Assembly (NCBI GenBank): GCA_903858085.1
Contig: CAIOHJ010000156.1
Coordinates: 1 to 19,761, forward strand
DNA length: 19,761 nt
Direction of reading: 5' to 3'
DNA from: an uncultured Chloroflexota bacterium
GTDB lineage: Bacteria > Chloroflexota > Anaerolineae > Caldilineales > Caldilineaceae
In this document: positions 7,640-18,322 of the stretch, one piece after another
How positions within the stretch are numbered: the first letter of the stretch is position 1
How the letters are laid out: the number at the start of each line of letters is the position of its first letter
The notes under the pieces: generated by a model
Told to the model about the DNA's origin: nothing
Seen by the model: only the letters and a program-made list of their open reading frames with translations
Database searches by the model: none
Position numbers and translations under genes: made by a program

Positions 7640-8191
7640 TCAGTCTGTAAAAATTGGCAGATGGCCCAGCGCAACGATTTCGTTCCACTCCTGGGGAGAA
7701 CCTTCGGTAAAGACTGCCATCTCGGCGACGACGGTCGCCTCCGCCAGCGCCATCAGCTGGCGCAGGCCGCGCAGCGTGCTGCCGGTGCTGATGACATCGT
7801 CGATCAGGGCGACCTGTCTGCCGCGCACCAGCTGCAAATCTTTGCCGTCGACAAAGAGTGTCTGTGGCCTCCCCGTGGTGATGCTGAGCACTGTGCTCTC
7901 CAGACAGTTGACCATGTACGGTTTGCGCACCTTGCGGACGACCACATAGGGCAGGCCGCTGTGTGCCGAGAGCGCGTGGGCCAGCGGGACGGCTTTGACC
8001 TCAGGGACGACCAGCACGTCGGTGCTCTGTGGCAGGCGAGCAGCCAGCGCTGCTGCCGCTGTTTCCACCACTGCGGTGTCTCCCAGCATGTTGAAAATTG
8101 CGATTTTGACCCCTGGCGCCACTTCAAAGATTGGCAGATGGCGTTCGAGAGGGCCGATCTGCACTGTATACCTGCGTCCGTCGTAGCTCAT
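7640..8191 (-). CDS. Purine-type phosphoribosyltransferase (adenine/xanthine PRTase-like)
   Basis: A 183-residue type-I phosphoribosyltransferase that would join a purine base to PRPP. The PRPP-binding motif VALIDDVISTGSTL is at 127-140, and VVVRKVRKPYM (83-93) corresponds to the flexible, lysine-containing segment of adenine and xanthine phosphoribosyltransferases. PEVKAVPLAHALS (63-75) matches the PRPP-pyrophosphate loop region. The frame continues upstream into the intergenic region, but ATG 8189-8191 is chosen because of GAAGGGA just before it and because the protein core begins there. The length fits apt-like enzymes (~170-190 residues), but the hood region is not distinctive enough to fix the base, so no symbol is given. 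It lies between maf and prfA in the same direction, with gaps of 46 and 36 bp. Confidence 0.87.
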   Translation of the reverse strand: MSYDGRRYTVQIGPLERHLPIFEVAPGVKIAIFNMLGDTAVVETAAAALAARLPQSTDVLVVPEVKAVPLAHALSAHSGLPYVVVRKVRKPYMVNCLESTVLSITTGRPQTLFVDGKDLQLVRGRQVALIDDVISTGSTLRGLRQLMALAEATVVAEMAVFTEGSPQEWNEIVALGHLPIFTD

Positions 8192-8237
8192 ACATGTCCC
8201 TTCCAGCCTGAATTCATTGCCTGTGCAACGCTTTATT

Positions 8238-8960
8238 TTACCACGTGCAAGGCAATTGTTCGAAATCGTCCCTTCCTGGGGGAGTTTCTTGCGGCCTGGC
8301 AGCAGCATGTCTGCAGGCGCAGCAGCCGAACGGGTTGATCGGCCGACAGACGTCTACAGCGGGTTTGGGGATCGGCATCCCAAACTGAGCCAACAACGCA
8401 CACAAATCGGCGAGGGGAAGCCCCATGACACCTGCATAACAGCCCTGCAGCGCGCAGACCGGGGCAAACGTGGCGGACTGGATCCCATAGGCGCCTGCCT
8501 TGTCCAGCGGATCCCCGCTCTGCACATAAGCGTCGAGCTCGCGGTCGGTGTAGGCACGCATTGTGACGATGCTCTGGTTGACCCGGGTAGCCAGCCGGCG
8601 GTCGGGGAGGCGCAGCACGGTCACAGCGCTGATCACAGCATGGTCGCGCCCGCGCAGGGCACGCAGCATCTGTGCGGCCTCGGCGGCCTCGGCTGGTTTG
8701 CCGTAGAGGACACCGTCCAGTGCCACGGTCGTATCCGAGGCGACAATCAGCGCATGTGGGCTTCGCTCCTCCACCAACCCAGCAGCTGCCCAGGCCTTGG
8801 CTTCGGCAAGCCGTTGGGTCATTGCGGCGGCCTCTTCCCCAGGCAGCGGGCTCTCATCGATGGCGGCGACCTGGATCGAAAAAGGCACTTCCAGGTCGCG
8901 CAGAAACTGTTGGCGGCGTTGGCTGGCCGAGGCCAAAATCAGAGCAGGTGAGACGGGCAT
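8238..8960 (-). CDS. maf: Maf-like nucleoside triphosphate pyrophosphatase
   Basis: A 240-residue Maf/HAM1-fold protein. Maf proteins hydrolyse non-canonical or regular NTPs (dTTP, UTP or m7GTP depending on subgroup) to monophosphates. The N-terminal signature LILASASQRRQQFL is at residues 7-20, the catalytic aspartate D76 lies in VASDTTVALDG, GKP is at 87-89, and GDPLDKAGAYGIQ corresponds to the conserved GxxDKAGaYgiQ block. The Maf core ends near residue 195. About 45 residues follow, containing a CCAC cluster and few hydrophobics, which is longer than the usual ~190-210. ATG 8958-8960 is the only sensible start, yet no ribosome site precedes it. A -10-like TATAAA ends seven bases upstream, so the mRNA may be leaderless. 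It is the first gene of the leftward maf-PRTase-prfA-prmC-cof unit and diverges from dnaE. Confidence 0.93.
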   Translation of the reverse strand: MPVSPALILASASQRRQQFLRDLEVPFSIQVAAIDESPLPGEEAAAMTQRLAEAKAWAAAGLVEERSPHALIVASDTTVALDGVLYGKPAEAAEAAQMLRALRGRDHAVISAVTVLRLPDRRLATRVNQSIVTMRAYTDRELDAYVQSGDPLDKAGAYGIQSATFAPVCALQGCYAGVMGLPLADLCALLAQFGMPIPKPAVDVCRPINPFGCCACRHAAARPQETPPGRDDFEQLPCTW

Positions 8961-8967
8961 GAGTTTC

Positions 8968-8997
8968 TTTATACCATGTCCGGGAGGGTTTTGAAAA
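8968..8997 (-). promoter_or_regulatory. Possible maf-operon promoter giving a leaderless transcript
   Basis: On the minus strand TATAAA (complement of 8968-8973) follows TTTTCA (complement of 8992-8997) with an 18-base spacer. Initiation about seven bases after the -10 would fall at the A of the maf ATG (8960). The absence of a Shine-Dalgarno sequence before maf agrees with this. Both hexamers are imperfect, so this is a tentative call. Confidence 0.4.
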
Positions 8998-9072
8998 TGC
9001 TCTCTCCCCTGCAGTCCCGTACAGGGGTTGTGTCATGGAGACTTCTGGCATGGCTGGCTCTGCTCACAGCTT

Positions 9073-9081
9073 TGTTATAAT
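9073..9081 (+). promoter_or_regulatory. Extended -10 promoter element for dnaE
   Basis: The sequence TGTTATAAT provides a perfect TATAAT (9076-9081) with an upstream TG in the extended -10 position. No convincing -35 hexamer lies at the right distance, which extended -10 promoters tolerate. It leaves a leader of about 55 bases before the dnaE ATG at 9144. It sits in the 183-bp gap between divergent maf and dnaE, the largest gap in the window. Confidence 0.55.
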
Positions 9082-9143
9082 CCATCGTACAGGGAGAGCG
9101 GCTGCGAACGCCGCGTGTTTGACAACGAACAGGCAGAACCATC

Positions 9144-13094
<3,951 letters not shown>

Positions 13095-13097
13095 GCT

Positions 13098-14447
13098 CTA
13101 GCCGGCCAGCTTCCCGTGCACGATGTCCCCCGCACAGGACTCCAGTTCGACCGGGGCCAGCACATTGTGGAGCGTGTGCTCGCTGGGGGCCACCACGGCC
13201 ACCCGCAGGTAGTTGTCGGTCAACCCGAACCAGAGGGCCATAGGCTGGTCGGCCAGCGGGCGTCCGTTTCCCTCAAACAGCACCAGGCGCGTCGTTCCCA
13301 CGAAACGAGTCCGTTCGGCCCGTCCGCTCTCCTCGACCACCTGCTGCAGCCGCTGCAGCCGTGCCCGTTTGACTGCGGGCGGTAGCTGGCCGGCAAAACT
13401 GGCCGCAGCGGTTCCCTGGCGGGCGCTGAAGGGGAAGAGGTGGGCATGCATAAAGCGCATCTCGGCGACAAACGCCAGCCCGGCCTCGAAATCGGCCTCG
13501 CTCTCTCCTGGGAAGCCAGCGATCAGATCGGTGGTCAAGAGCAGAGAGGGGATCGCTGCGCGCGCAGCGGCGACGAGCTGGCGGAAGGAGTCGGTCGTGC
13601 AGCGGCGCGCCATCTGGCGCAGCTGCCGATCGGTGCCAGCCTGCAGCGGCAGGTGCAGGTGGGGACAGAGCCGTCCCGGCCACTGCCCCCAGAGATCGAA
13701 AAATCCATCGGCCAGTTCCCAGGGCTCCAGGCTGCTCAGGCGCAGGCGGGGAATGGTCGTGTGGCTGAGCAAGGCAGAGACCAGCTGGCGGAGATCGCTG
13801 CGGGCAGGGCCGACCAGGTCGCGCCCGTAGCTGCCAAGATGGACACCGGTCAGCACGGCTTCTTGCACGCCGAGGTCGGCCGCGGCCTGCACCTCGGCCA
13901 CGATGCTGGCCAGCGGCAGGCTGCGGCTCTCCCCGCGCAGGGCTGTGACAATGCAAAAGGTGCAGCGGTTGTCACAGCCATCTTGGACTTTGACAAAGAC
14001 ACGAGTGCGCTGTGGCGCCTCTCCGTCTCCCCGGGTCGGCTCGGCAGCGCTGGCCAGAGGGATGCCGTCCGGCTCCATCTGCAGCAGCTGTTCGAAGTCG
14101 TCCAGCTCGGCGCTCCACGGCTCGAGCAAGGTGGCCAGCAGTTCTTTGCGTTGATTGGGGACGACCAGTGCCACGCCTGGCTGCTGGGTAGCCTGTTCCG
14201 GGCGCAGGGTCGCCCAGCAGCCGGTCGCTGCGATGCGCGCAGTTGGGTTGCTCCGCTGCAGGCTGGCCAGCCGTTTGCGAGAATCGCGCTCCGCACCTGC
14301 GGTCACAGCACAGGAGTTGAAGACGACAACCTGTGCCTCTTGTGCGCTGGCTGCGATCTGGTGGCCTGCATTGCGCAGCTGACCCGCCAGCGTCTCCATT
14401 TCGCTGTAGTTGAGCCGGCAGCCGATCTGGTCAAGATAGACGCGCAT
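13098..14447 (-). CDS. mtaB: tRNA threonylcarbamoyladenosine (t6A37) methylthiotransferase
   Basis: A 449-residue radical-SAM methylthiotransferase that converts t6A to ms2t6A at position 37 of ANN-decoding tRNAs. The N-terminal UPF0004 domain shows the three auxiliary-cluster cysteines C10, C46 and C77. The radical-SAM cluster motif CDNRCTFC supplies C158, C162 and C165. HLPLQAG, DLIAGFPGE and the C-terminal TRAM region (~380-445) complete the family order. The opening MRVYLDQIGCRLNYSE and the CTFCIVTALRG segment resemble the MtaB/YqeV group more than MiaB or RimO. Without an alignment the subgroup is likely but not certain. ATG 14445-14447 has only a poor ribosome site. It follows the molybdopterin enzyme gene by 39 bp on the same strand. 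Its stop codon lies 3 bp from that of dnaE, leaving no room for a separate terminator. Confidence 0.93.
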   Translation of the reverse strand: MRVYLDQIGCRLNYSEMETLAGQLRNAGHQIAASAQEAQVVVFNSCAVTAGAERDSRKRLASLQRSNPTARIAATGCWATLRPEQATQQPGVALVVPNQRKELLATLLEPWSAELDDFEQLLQMEPDGIPLASAAEPTRGDGEAPQRTRVFVKVQDGCDNRCTFCIVTALRGESRSLPLASIVAEVQAAADLGVQEAVLTGVHLGSYGRDLVGPARSDLRQLVSALLSHTTIPRLRLSSLEPWELADGFFDLWGQWPGRLCPHLHLPLQAGTDRQLRQMARRCTTDSFRQLVAAARAAIPSLLLTTDLIAGFPGESEADFEAGLAFVAEMRFMHAHLFPFSARQGTAAASFAGQLPPAVKRARLQRLQQVVEESGRAERTRFVGTTRLVLFEGNGRPLADQPMALWFGLTDNYLRVAVVAPSEHTLHNVLAPVELESCAGDIVHGKLAG

Positions 14448-14486
14448 CAGCCTGGGCGTGGTCGTTTGTCCCGTTCGGGCACAGGG

Positions 14487-15119
14487 TTACCAGCCAAACC
14501 GTTCTTCTTTCCAAGGGTCACCCTCCATATGGTAGCCGGAGCGTTCCCAAAAACCGGGCAGATCTCTGGCCATGAATTCGAAGCCACGCACCCATTTGGC
14601 GCTCTTCCAGAAGTATTTTTTGGGCACCAGGAGACGCAGCGGGTAGCCGTGGTCCGGTTCCAGTGGCCGCCCTTCGTATTCGAACGCCAGCATCGTGTCG
14701 TCGTCGTCGAGCACCTCCAGGGCCACATTGGTGGTGTAGCCAGATTCGCAGTGCACCATCACGTGGGTGGCTGCGGGGGCGACCCGAATCTGGCGGAGAA
14801 ATTCGCGCCAGGGGATCCCGGTCCAGGTCGTGTCCAGCTTGCTCCAGCGGGTCACACAGTGGATATCGACCTTTTCTGTGTTGCGTGGCAGCGCCATCAG
14901 TTCGTCCCAGGAATAGATCCGCTCCTGTTCGACCAGCCCAAAGACACGCAGCGTCCACTGTGCAAGGTTGGCGTAGCGAGGGGTGACACCGTAGTGCAGC
15001 ACCGGAAAGCGTTCGGTCAGAACCTGGCCGGGCGGGACCCGTTCCAACGTCGGTTCAGCGGGCACATTTTTGACCCGTTTGAGACGTTCCACTCGCTTGA
15101 CAGGGTCTTCGTTTTGCAT
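14487..15119 (-). CDS. Molybdopterin-dependent oxidoreductase, sulfite oxidase fold
   Basis: A 210-residue protein made of the sulfite-oxidase molybdopterin domain. The conserved molybdenum-ligating cysteine is C88 in VDIHCVTRWSKLDTTWTG. The HCESGYTTNVALE segment, PLEPDHGYPLRLLVP and the closing KKYFWKSAKWVRGFEF are family hallmarks. It lacks a Tat signal and the dimerisation domain of true sulfite oxidases. It is therefore a short, probably cytoplasmic member related to MsrP/YedY but not the periplasmic methionine-sulfoxide reductase itself. No MsrQ-type heme partner lies beside it. The open frame extends nine codons upstream, but ATG 15117-15119 is preceded by AAGGAG at five bases and is preferred. 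mtaB follows by 39 bp and the JAMM gene precedes by 152 bp. Substrate unknown. Confidence 0.92.
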   Translation of the reverse strand: MQNEDPVKRVERLKRVKNVPAEPTLERVPPGQVLTERFPVLHYGVTPRYANLAQWTLRVFGLVEQERIYSWDELMALPRNTEKVDIHCVTRWSKLDTTWTGIPWREFLRQIRVAPAATHVMVHCESGYTTNVALEVLDDDDTMLAFEYEGRPLEPDHGYPLRLLVPKKYFWKSAKWVRGFEFMARDLPGFWERSGYHMEGDPWKEERFGW

Positions 15120-15192
15120 AAGAACTCCTTTTTTTGCTCGATTCACTGCTCAAATGGCCTCCAGCGGCACTTCAGCACCGTGTTCTCTGGCC

Positions 15193-15222
15193 AGCATAGC
15201 CGTGTGCGGATCAGTTTGTCTG
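15193..15222 (-). promoter_or_regulatory. Weak candidate promoter for the molybdopterin enzyme and mtaB
   Basis: On the minus strand TATGCT (complement of 15193-15198) and CAGACA (complement of 15217-15222) are 18 bases apart, each matching its consensus at four of six positions. The site lies in the 152-bp gap before the molybdopterin enzyme gene, in which I see nothing else. Read-through from the JAMM gene is equally possible. Confidence 0.25.
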
Positions 15223-15271
15223 TAATCCAGGGTGCATCGGCCGCTCTGGCAGGTGCGGGTGGCGTTCCCCA

Positions 15272-15886
15272 TCAGCCTCGCAGGACGACTGGGTGCTCGA
15301 CGATCGACACGACACGGCTGTCGACCAGCTCCCCTGCCGTGTCTACAAAGTAGCCAAGATAGAAAGGGGCCGGCACCCTTTCTGCCAGCAGCGCCAACAA
15401 GGGGGGCGGCGAGCTGGAGGCCGGCTGAAAGTAGGCATAAAGACCTGGGCGTACTTCTTGAAACGGCAGCGCGTGCTGCAGGGAAGTCAGATCCAGTTCG
15501 ACCCAGTGGGGGGTCATCCGAAAGGCCCGAAGGACAGGTGCTGCATCCACCTCCAAAGAGCAGATCAGATAGAAGCAGTCGGGGTAGTGGGCGTTCCAGC
15601 CATCGGTGGCGGACGGATAGGCGACCGAGACCGGATGCGAATGGTAGATGGCCAGCATTTCGTCGCCGCTCTCTTCAAATTCAAACTGTCGGAGCAGGGT
15701 CTGCGGGTCCACCTCATAATTTTCAATCCGCTCGACGGCGATGTTGCGTCCGCGCACAGCTTCTTGTGCGACCCCTGCTCGCCCGCGCACAATCCCGCAG
15801 ACCTCCTCTGGTTTTCCTGCGCGCGCGTGGGCCACGATCGCCTCGGCAACCTGTGCGGGCAGCTGGACAGGGTCCGGTGTACTCAT
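15272..15886 (-). CDS. JAMM/MPN+ metalloprotease, Mec-like
   Basis: A 204-residue protein with a complete JAMM zinc-peptidase motif: the upstream glutamate E28 in PEEVCG (26-31), then H82 and H84 in YHSHP, S92 and D95 in YPSATD. The IYHSHPxxxAYPSxTD pattern is very close to that of Mec, the mycobacterial enzyme that cleaves cysteine from the sulfur carrier CysO. That suggests action on the C-terminus of a MoaD/ThiS/ubiquitin-like carrier. The core covers ~8-140. A tail of about 60 residues, including a PASSSPPP stretch, follows. The frame extends 16 codons upstream, but ATG 15884-15886 has AAAGGAA ten bases before it and starts where the domain does. No sulfur carrier, ThiF/MoeB or cysteine synthase gene is visible nearby. 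It diverges from nurA across 56 bp. Confidence 0.9.
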   Translation of the reverse strand: MSTPDPVQLPAQVAEAIVAHARAGKPEEVCGIVRGRAGVAQEAVRGRNIAVERIENYEVDPQTLLRQFEFEESGDEMLAIYHSHPVSVAYPSATDGWNAHYPDCFYLICSLEVDAAPVLRAFRMTPHWVELDLTSLQHALPFQEVRPGLYAYFQPASSSPPPLLALLAERVPAPFYLGYFVDTAGELVDSRVVSIVEHPVVLRG

Positions 15887-15905
15887 TTGCAGCCATTCCT
15901 TTCCA

Positions 15906-15934
15906 TTGGCGATTCCTTCACAAGGAGCTATCAT
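15906..15934 (+). promoter_or_regulatory. nurA promoter, placed for a leaderless mRNA
   Basis: TTGGCG (15906-15911) and TATCAT (15929-15934) are separated by exactly 17 bases, a good sigma70-type arrangement (four and five matches of six). Initiation seven to nine bases after the -10 would fall at or next to the A of the nurA ATG (15943). The AAGGAG at 15922-15927 lies 15 bases before the ATG, too far for an efficient ribosome site, and would not be transcribed from this promoter. Confidence 0.55.
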
Positions 15935-15935
15935 A
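15930..15935 (-). promoter_or_regulatory. Candidate -10 element for the JAMM gene, overlapping the nurA -10
   Basis: The complement of 15930-15935 reads TATGAT, a five-of-six -10 match shifted by one base from the plus-strand TATCAT. A TTG-containing hexamer lies about 18 bases upstream but is weak. Transcription from here would give the JAMM gene a leader of about 37 bases containing its AAAGGAA ribosome site. The two promoters would compete for one melted region. Confidence 0.4.
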
Positions 15936-15942
15936 CACGGGT

Positions 15943-17130
15943 ATGCTCAGTCGCAACAAAGTCCTTGAAGCGCTGGAAAACAAGCGTGACCGCTTTGAAG
16001 AGTACCAGGCCAGCCAACGCGATGAATCGGAGCTGCGTCGGCAGCTGCTTGCCCGTTTTTTGTCGATGAGCGCCGCTGAAGTTGCCGAGCGTCTGGTGGC
16101 CAGCGGGCAGGAATGGCCGGGCGCATGGCCTACCGAGGAGCTCGACCGGGCAGGCCAGCTTTGCATTCCCTTCGCGCAGCGGTGGAGCAGCTACCCTCCT
16201 GCCCGCTCCTGGGCGTTGTCGGTGCTGGCCGGGCGGCCGGTGGCTGCGGTAGATGGCAGCCAGATCCCGCCGAGCAAAGAATTGTCGGTGCCGGTCGGCG
16301 CCATTCAGATAGGCTGGTTTCTCAACTATCATCTGCCTGGCGGTCGTTACGAAAAAGATGTGCTCTTTGTGGTGCTCCCCCCGCAGGAGCTGGGGGAGCA
16401 AGAGGGGGGTGAATTTCCCGACTGGCGGGTCAACCAGGAGCGGTTCGTGTGCGAATGCCGCCAGTTGGAAGGGTTGATGGAGCGGCTGGCCGCGCAGGGG
16501 CTCTCGCACGCCTCCCTCTCTCTCTTTGACGGTTCGTTTATTGTCAGCTTTGCTGGCCAGCTTCGTCCTGGGCGGGCTGGCGCCTATCTGGACGCAGTCC
16601 AGCGTTTGCTGGACCGTTCGCACGCGCTCCAAACCCCGTTGGTCGGCTTTGTCGACAGCTCTGGAAGTCGAGACTGCGTGATGCTGGTCAACACTGTGGC
16701 CGGACCGCCCCACATGCGTCTGACGGACGGAGCCTTTTTGGGGCCGCTCTTGCCGAGGTGGGGCGATCGAACCCCTTTCTTTGTGTGTGCGCGCAACGAC
16801 CCACTGAGCCAACGGGGGCAGGCCAATTTCTACCGTCAAGTGGCTTTCTGTTATATCCGGCTGGCGATGGAGAGGCCCCCTGCCCGGCTGGAATTGCCGC
16901 TCTGGCTGTTGGAGAGCGGGCAGGCAGAGGCGACCGTCGACCTGGTGCGGGCGGAGTGCATCGCCGGTGCGGGGGGCTACCCGTACGCGCTGGAGACAGC
17001 CGATGCTGTTGCGGTGCTCCAACAGGCAGATCGAGAGCAGTTTTATGCGCTTTTCCAGCAATTCGTCGAAAAACAAGGGTTGCCGTTCACCCTCAGCCGG
17101 AAACAGCTGAGCAAGCTGGCCCGGCGTTGA
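15943..17130 (+). CDS. nurA: NurA-domain DNA nuclease
   Basis: A 395-residue protein of the NurA family, Mn-dependent 5'-3' exo- and endonucleases that work with the HerA helicase in processing DNA ends for recombinational repair, best known from archaea. Motif I is VAAVDGSQI (100-108) with D104. The second carboxylate motif LSLFDGSFI (192-200) carries D196, and GFVDSSGSRD (235-244) and the C-terminal GYPYALETAD (345-354) are further family-conserved blocks. Residues ~1-50 are charged and helical. ATG 15943 is the first start after the promoter. Upstream codons in frame offer no better start. No HerA gene lies beside it, so a partner must be encoded elsewhere if the pathway is used. It ends in a large hairpin. 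Orthology to archaeal NurA is at family level only. Confidence 0.88.
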   Translation: MLSRNKVLEALENKRDRFEEYQASQRDESELRRQLLARFLSMSAAEVAERLVASGQEWPGAWPTEELDRAGQLCIPFAQRWSSYPPARSWALSVLAGRPVAAVDGSQIPPSKELSVPVGAIQIGWFLNYHLPGGRYEKDVLFVVLPPQELGEQEGGEFPDWRVNQERFVCECRQLEGLMERLAAQGLSHASLSLFDGSFIVSFAGQLRPGRAGAYLDAVQRLLDRSHALQTPLVGFVDSSGSRDCVMLVNTVAGPPHMRLTDGAFLGPLLPRWGDRTPFFVCARNDPLSQRGQANFYRQVAFCYIRLAMERPPARLELPLWLLESGQAEATVDLVRAECIAGAGGYPYALETADAVAVLQQADREQFYALFQQFVEKQGLPFTLSRKQLSKLARR

Positions 17131-17150
17131 CGCTGGGCCAGCCTGCTCAG
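17107..17150 (+). terminator. Long hairpin spanning the nurA stop codon
   Basis: The arms CTGAGCA + A + GCTGGCCCGGCG (17107-17126) and CGCTGGGCCAGC + C + TGCTCAG (17131-17150) pair over 20 positions with one A/C mismatch and one G-U wobble, around a TTGA loop that holds the TGA stop of nurA (17128-17130). There is no U tract after it, so it is not a classical intrinsic terminator. It could block 3' exonucleases, insulate the dipeptidase promoter just downstream, or act in both ways. Confidence 0.7.
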
Positions 17151-17171
17151 GGAGGCAGCCCCCGGAGGATG

Positions 17172-17180
17172 TGGTATACT
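17172..17180 (+). promoter_or_regulatory. Extended -10 promoter element for the dipeptidase gene
   Basis: TGGTATACT supplies TATACT (17175-17180, five of six) with TG one base upstream of the hexamer. No good -35 is seen. A start near 17187 would leave a ~58-base leader ahead of the ATG at 17245. The element comes directly after the nurA hairpin, which supports independent transcription. Confidence 0.5.
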
Positions 17181-17244
17181 GCTTCTTCCAGTGAATCGAA
17201 GAACAACACGATGGATCGTACTCTGAACAGACAGGACGACACCG

Positions 17245-18231
17245 ATGGCTGCTTCATTTTCATTTCAATCGCTGCATGCCGATGCGCTGGTCATCGACGG
17301 CCATTGTGACAGCATTGGCCACCAGCTGGAGGAGGGCCGCTGGCTGGGGGATCGGCACGTACAAGGTCATGTGGACCTGCCCCGGTTGAGGGAGGGCGGG
17401 GTCGATGCCCAGTTTTTTGCCTGTTACGTGCCGGTGCCGTACCAGCGGCATGGGGCTGTGACGCATGCGTTGGAACGGCTGGACCAGCTGCACTTGCTCG
17501 CTGAGCGTCAGCCAGACCGTTTTGTGCTCGCTCGCTGCGCCGATGACATTCTTCGGGCCAAGGCGGCTGGCCAGATTGCCGGGATTGCCGGGCTGGAGGG
17601 GGCTGAAGCGCTCGATGGCAGCATCGGAGTGCTGCGCCATTTCTATCGGCTGGGAATCCGCAACTTGGGGCTGGCCTGGAACCACCGCAATGCTGCCTGC
17701 GACGGTGTCGCTGAAAATCGGAGCAAGGGCGGGCTGACCGAGTTCGGTGTGCAGGTGGTTGAGGAGTGCAACCGTCTTGGTATCCTGCTCGATGTCAGCC
17801 ATCTCTCCCCGGCTGGGGTGGCGGACGTGCTGGCCGTCAGCCGTCAGCCTGTCATCGCCAGCCACAGCAACGCCTACACGCTCTGCGCCCATCCGCGCAA
17901 CCTGACCGATGCCCAGGTAGAGGCGATTGCGGCGGGTGGTGGGGTGGTGGGGGTGACATTTGTCGACCTGTTTCTCAACCGGCAGAACCCCCAGGCTGCC
18001 ACCCTGGACGACGTTGTGGCCCAGATTGAATATCTGTTGTCCCGGGTTGGCCCCGAGCATGTTTCGATCGGCAGCGATTTTGACGGCTGTACGCTGCCGC
18101 AGGACATTCAAGACACCACCAGCTACCCGCAGATCACCCAGAGGCTGGTGGAACGGGGCCACCCGGAGCGCGTAATCCGTCAGATTCTCGGCGAAAATTT
18201 GTTGCGGGTGTTGCGTTCGGTGCTGGGGTAG
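17245..18231 (+). CDS. Membrane dipeptidase (peptidase family M19)
   Basis: A 328-residue zinc dipeptidase of the renal-dipeptidase type (amidohydrolase superfamily TIM barrel), which hydrolyses L-L and often L-D dipeptides. The binuclear zinc ligands are all visible: H20 and D22 in IDGHCDS, E118 in AGLEGAE, H186 in DVSHLS and H207 in IASHSNA. D278 in SIGSDFDG is the catalytic-site aspartate. The WNHRNAACDG and GGLTEFG blocks are also typical. There is no signal peptide or anchor, so the enzyme is probably cytoplasmic despite the family name. ATG 17245 has AGGA about eight bases upstream. An out-of-frame ATG at 17211 precedes it but opens only a short unconvincing frame. It stands alone on the strand, 91 bp before the AI-2E-type transporter gene. 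Dipeptide scavenging or peptidoglycan peptide turnover are possible roles. Confidence 0.94.
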   Translation: MAASFSFQSLHADALVIDGHCDSIGHQLEEGRWLGDRHVQGHVDLPRLREGGVDAQFFACYVPVPYQRHGAVTHALERLDQLHLLAERQPDRFVLARCADDILRAKAAGQIAGIAGLEGAEALDGSIGVLRHFYRLGIRNLGLAWNHRNAACDGVAENRSKGGLTEFGVQVVEECNRLGILLDVSHLSPAGVADVLAVSRQPVIASHSNAYTLCAHPRNLTDAQVEAIAAGGGVVGVTFVDLFLNRQNPQAATLDDVVAQIEYLLSRVGPEHVSIGSDFDGCTLPQDIQDTTSYPQITQRLVERGHPERVIRQILGENLLRVLRSVLG

Positions 18232-18322
18232 GTTGGCGGGGAGCTGTCAGCCTTTGCGCGACCTGCAGCGGGTAGATGGGTTATGATCGAGGGAAAGGTT
18301 GTGTGATGGTGGGAAACAGGAA

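Noticed and set aside
6023..8338. A 771-codon plus-strand open frame across prmC, prfA and the phosphoribosyltransferase gene
   Set aside because: It lies opposite three recognisable genes, crosses their boundaries and has no recognisable domain.
8961..9143. Search for an RNA gene, riboswitch or replication-origin boxes in the maf/dnaE gap
   Set aside because: Only promoter-like elements are visible. There are no DnaA-box clusters, no tRNA-like folds and no conserved riboswitch core that I can recognise.
13440..15353. A 637-codon plus-strand open frame opposite mtaB and the molybdopterin enzyme gene
   Set aside because: Antisense shadow. The minus strand carries complete catalytic motifs for both enzymes.
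17211..17309. Short open frame starting 34 bases upstream of the dipeptidase ATG, considered as a leader peptide
   Set aside because: It overlaps the dipeptidase start out of frame, has no ribosome site and no attenuator-like structure follows.
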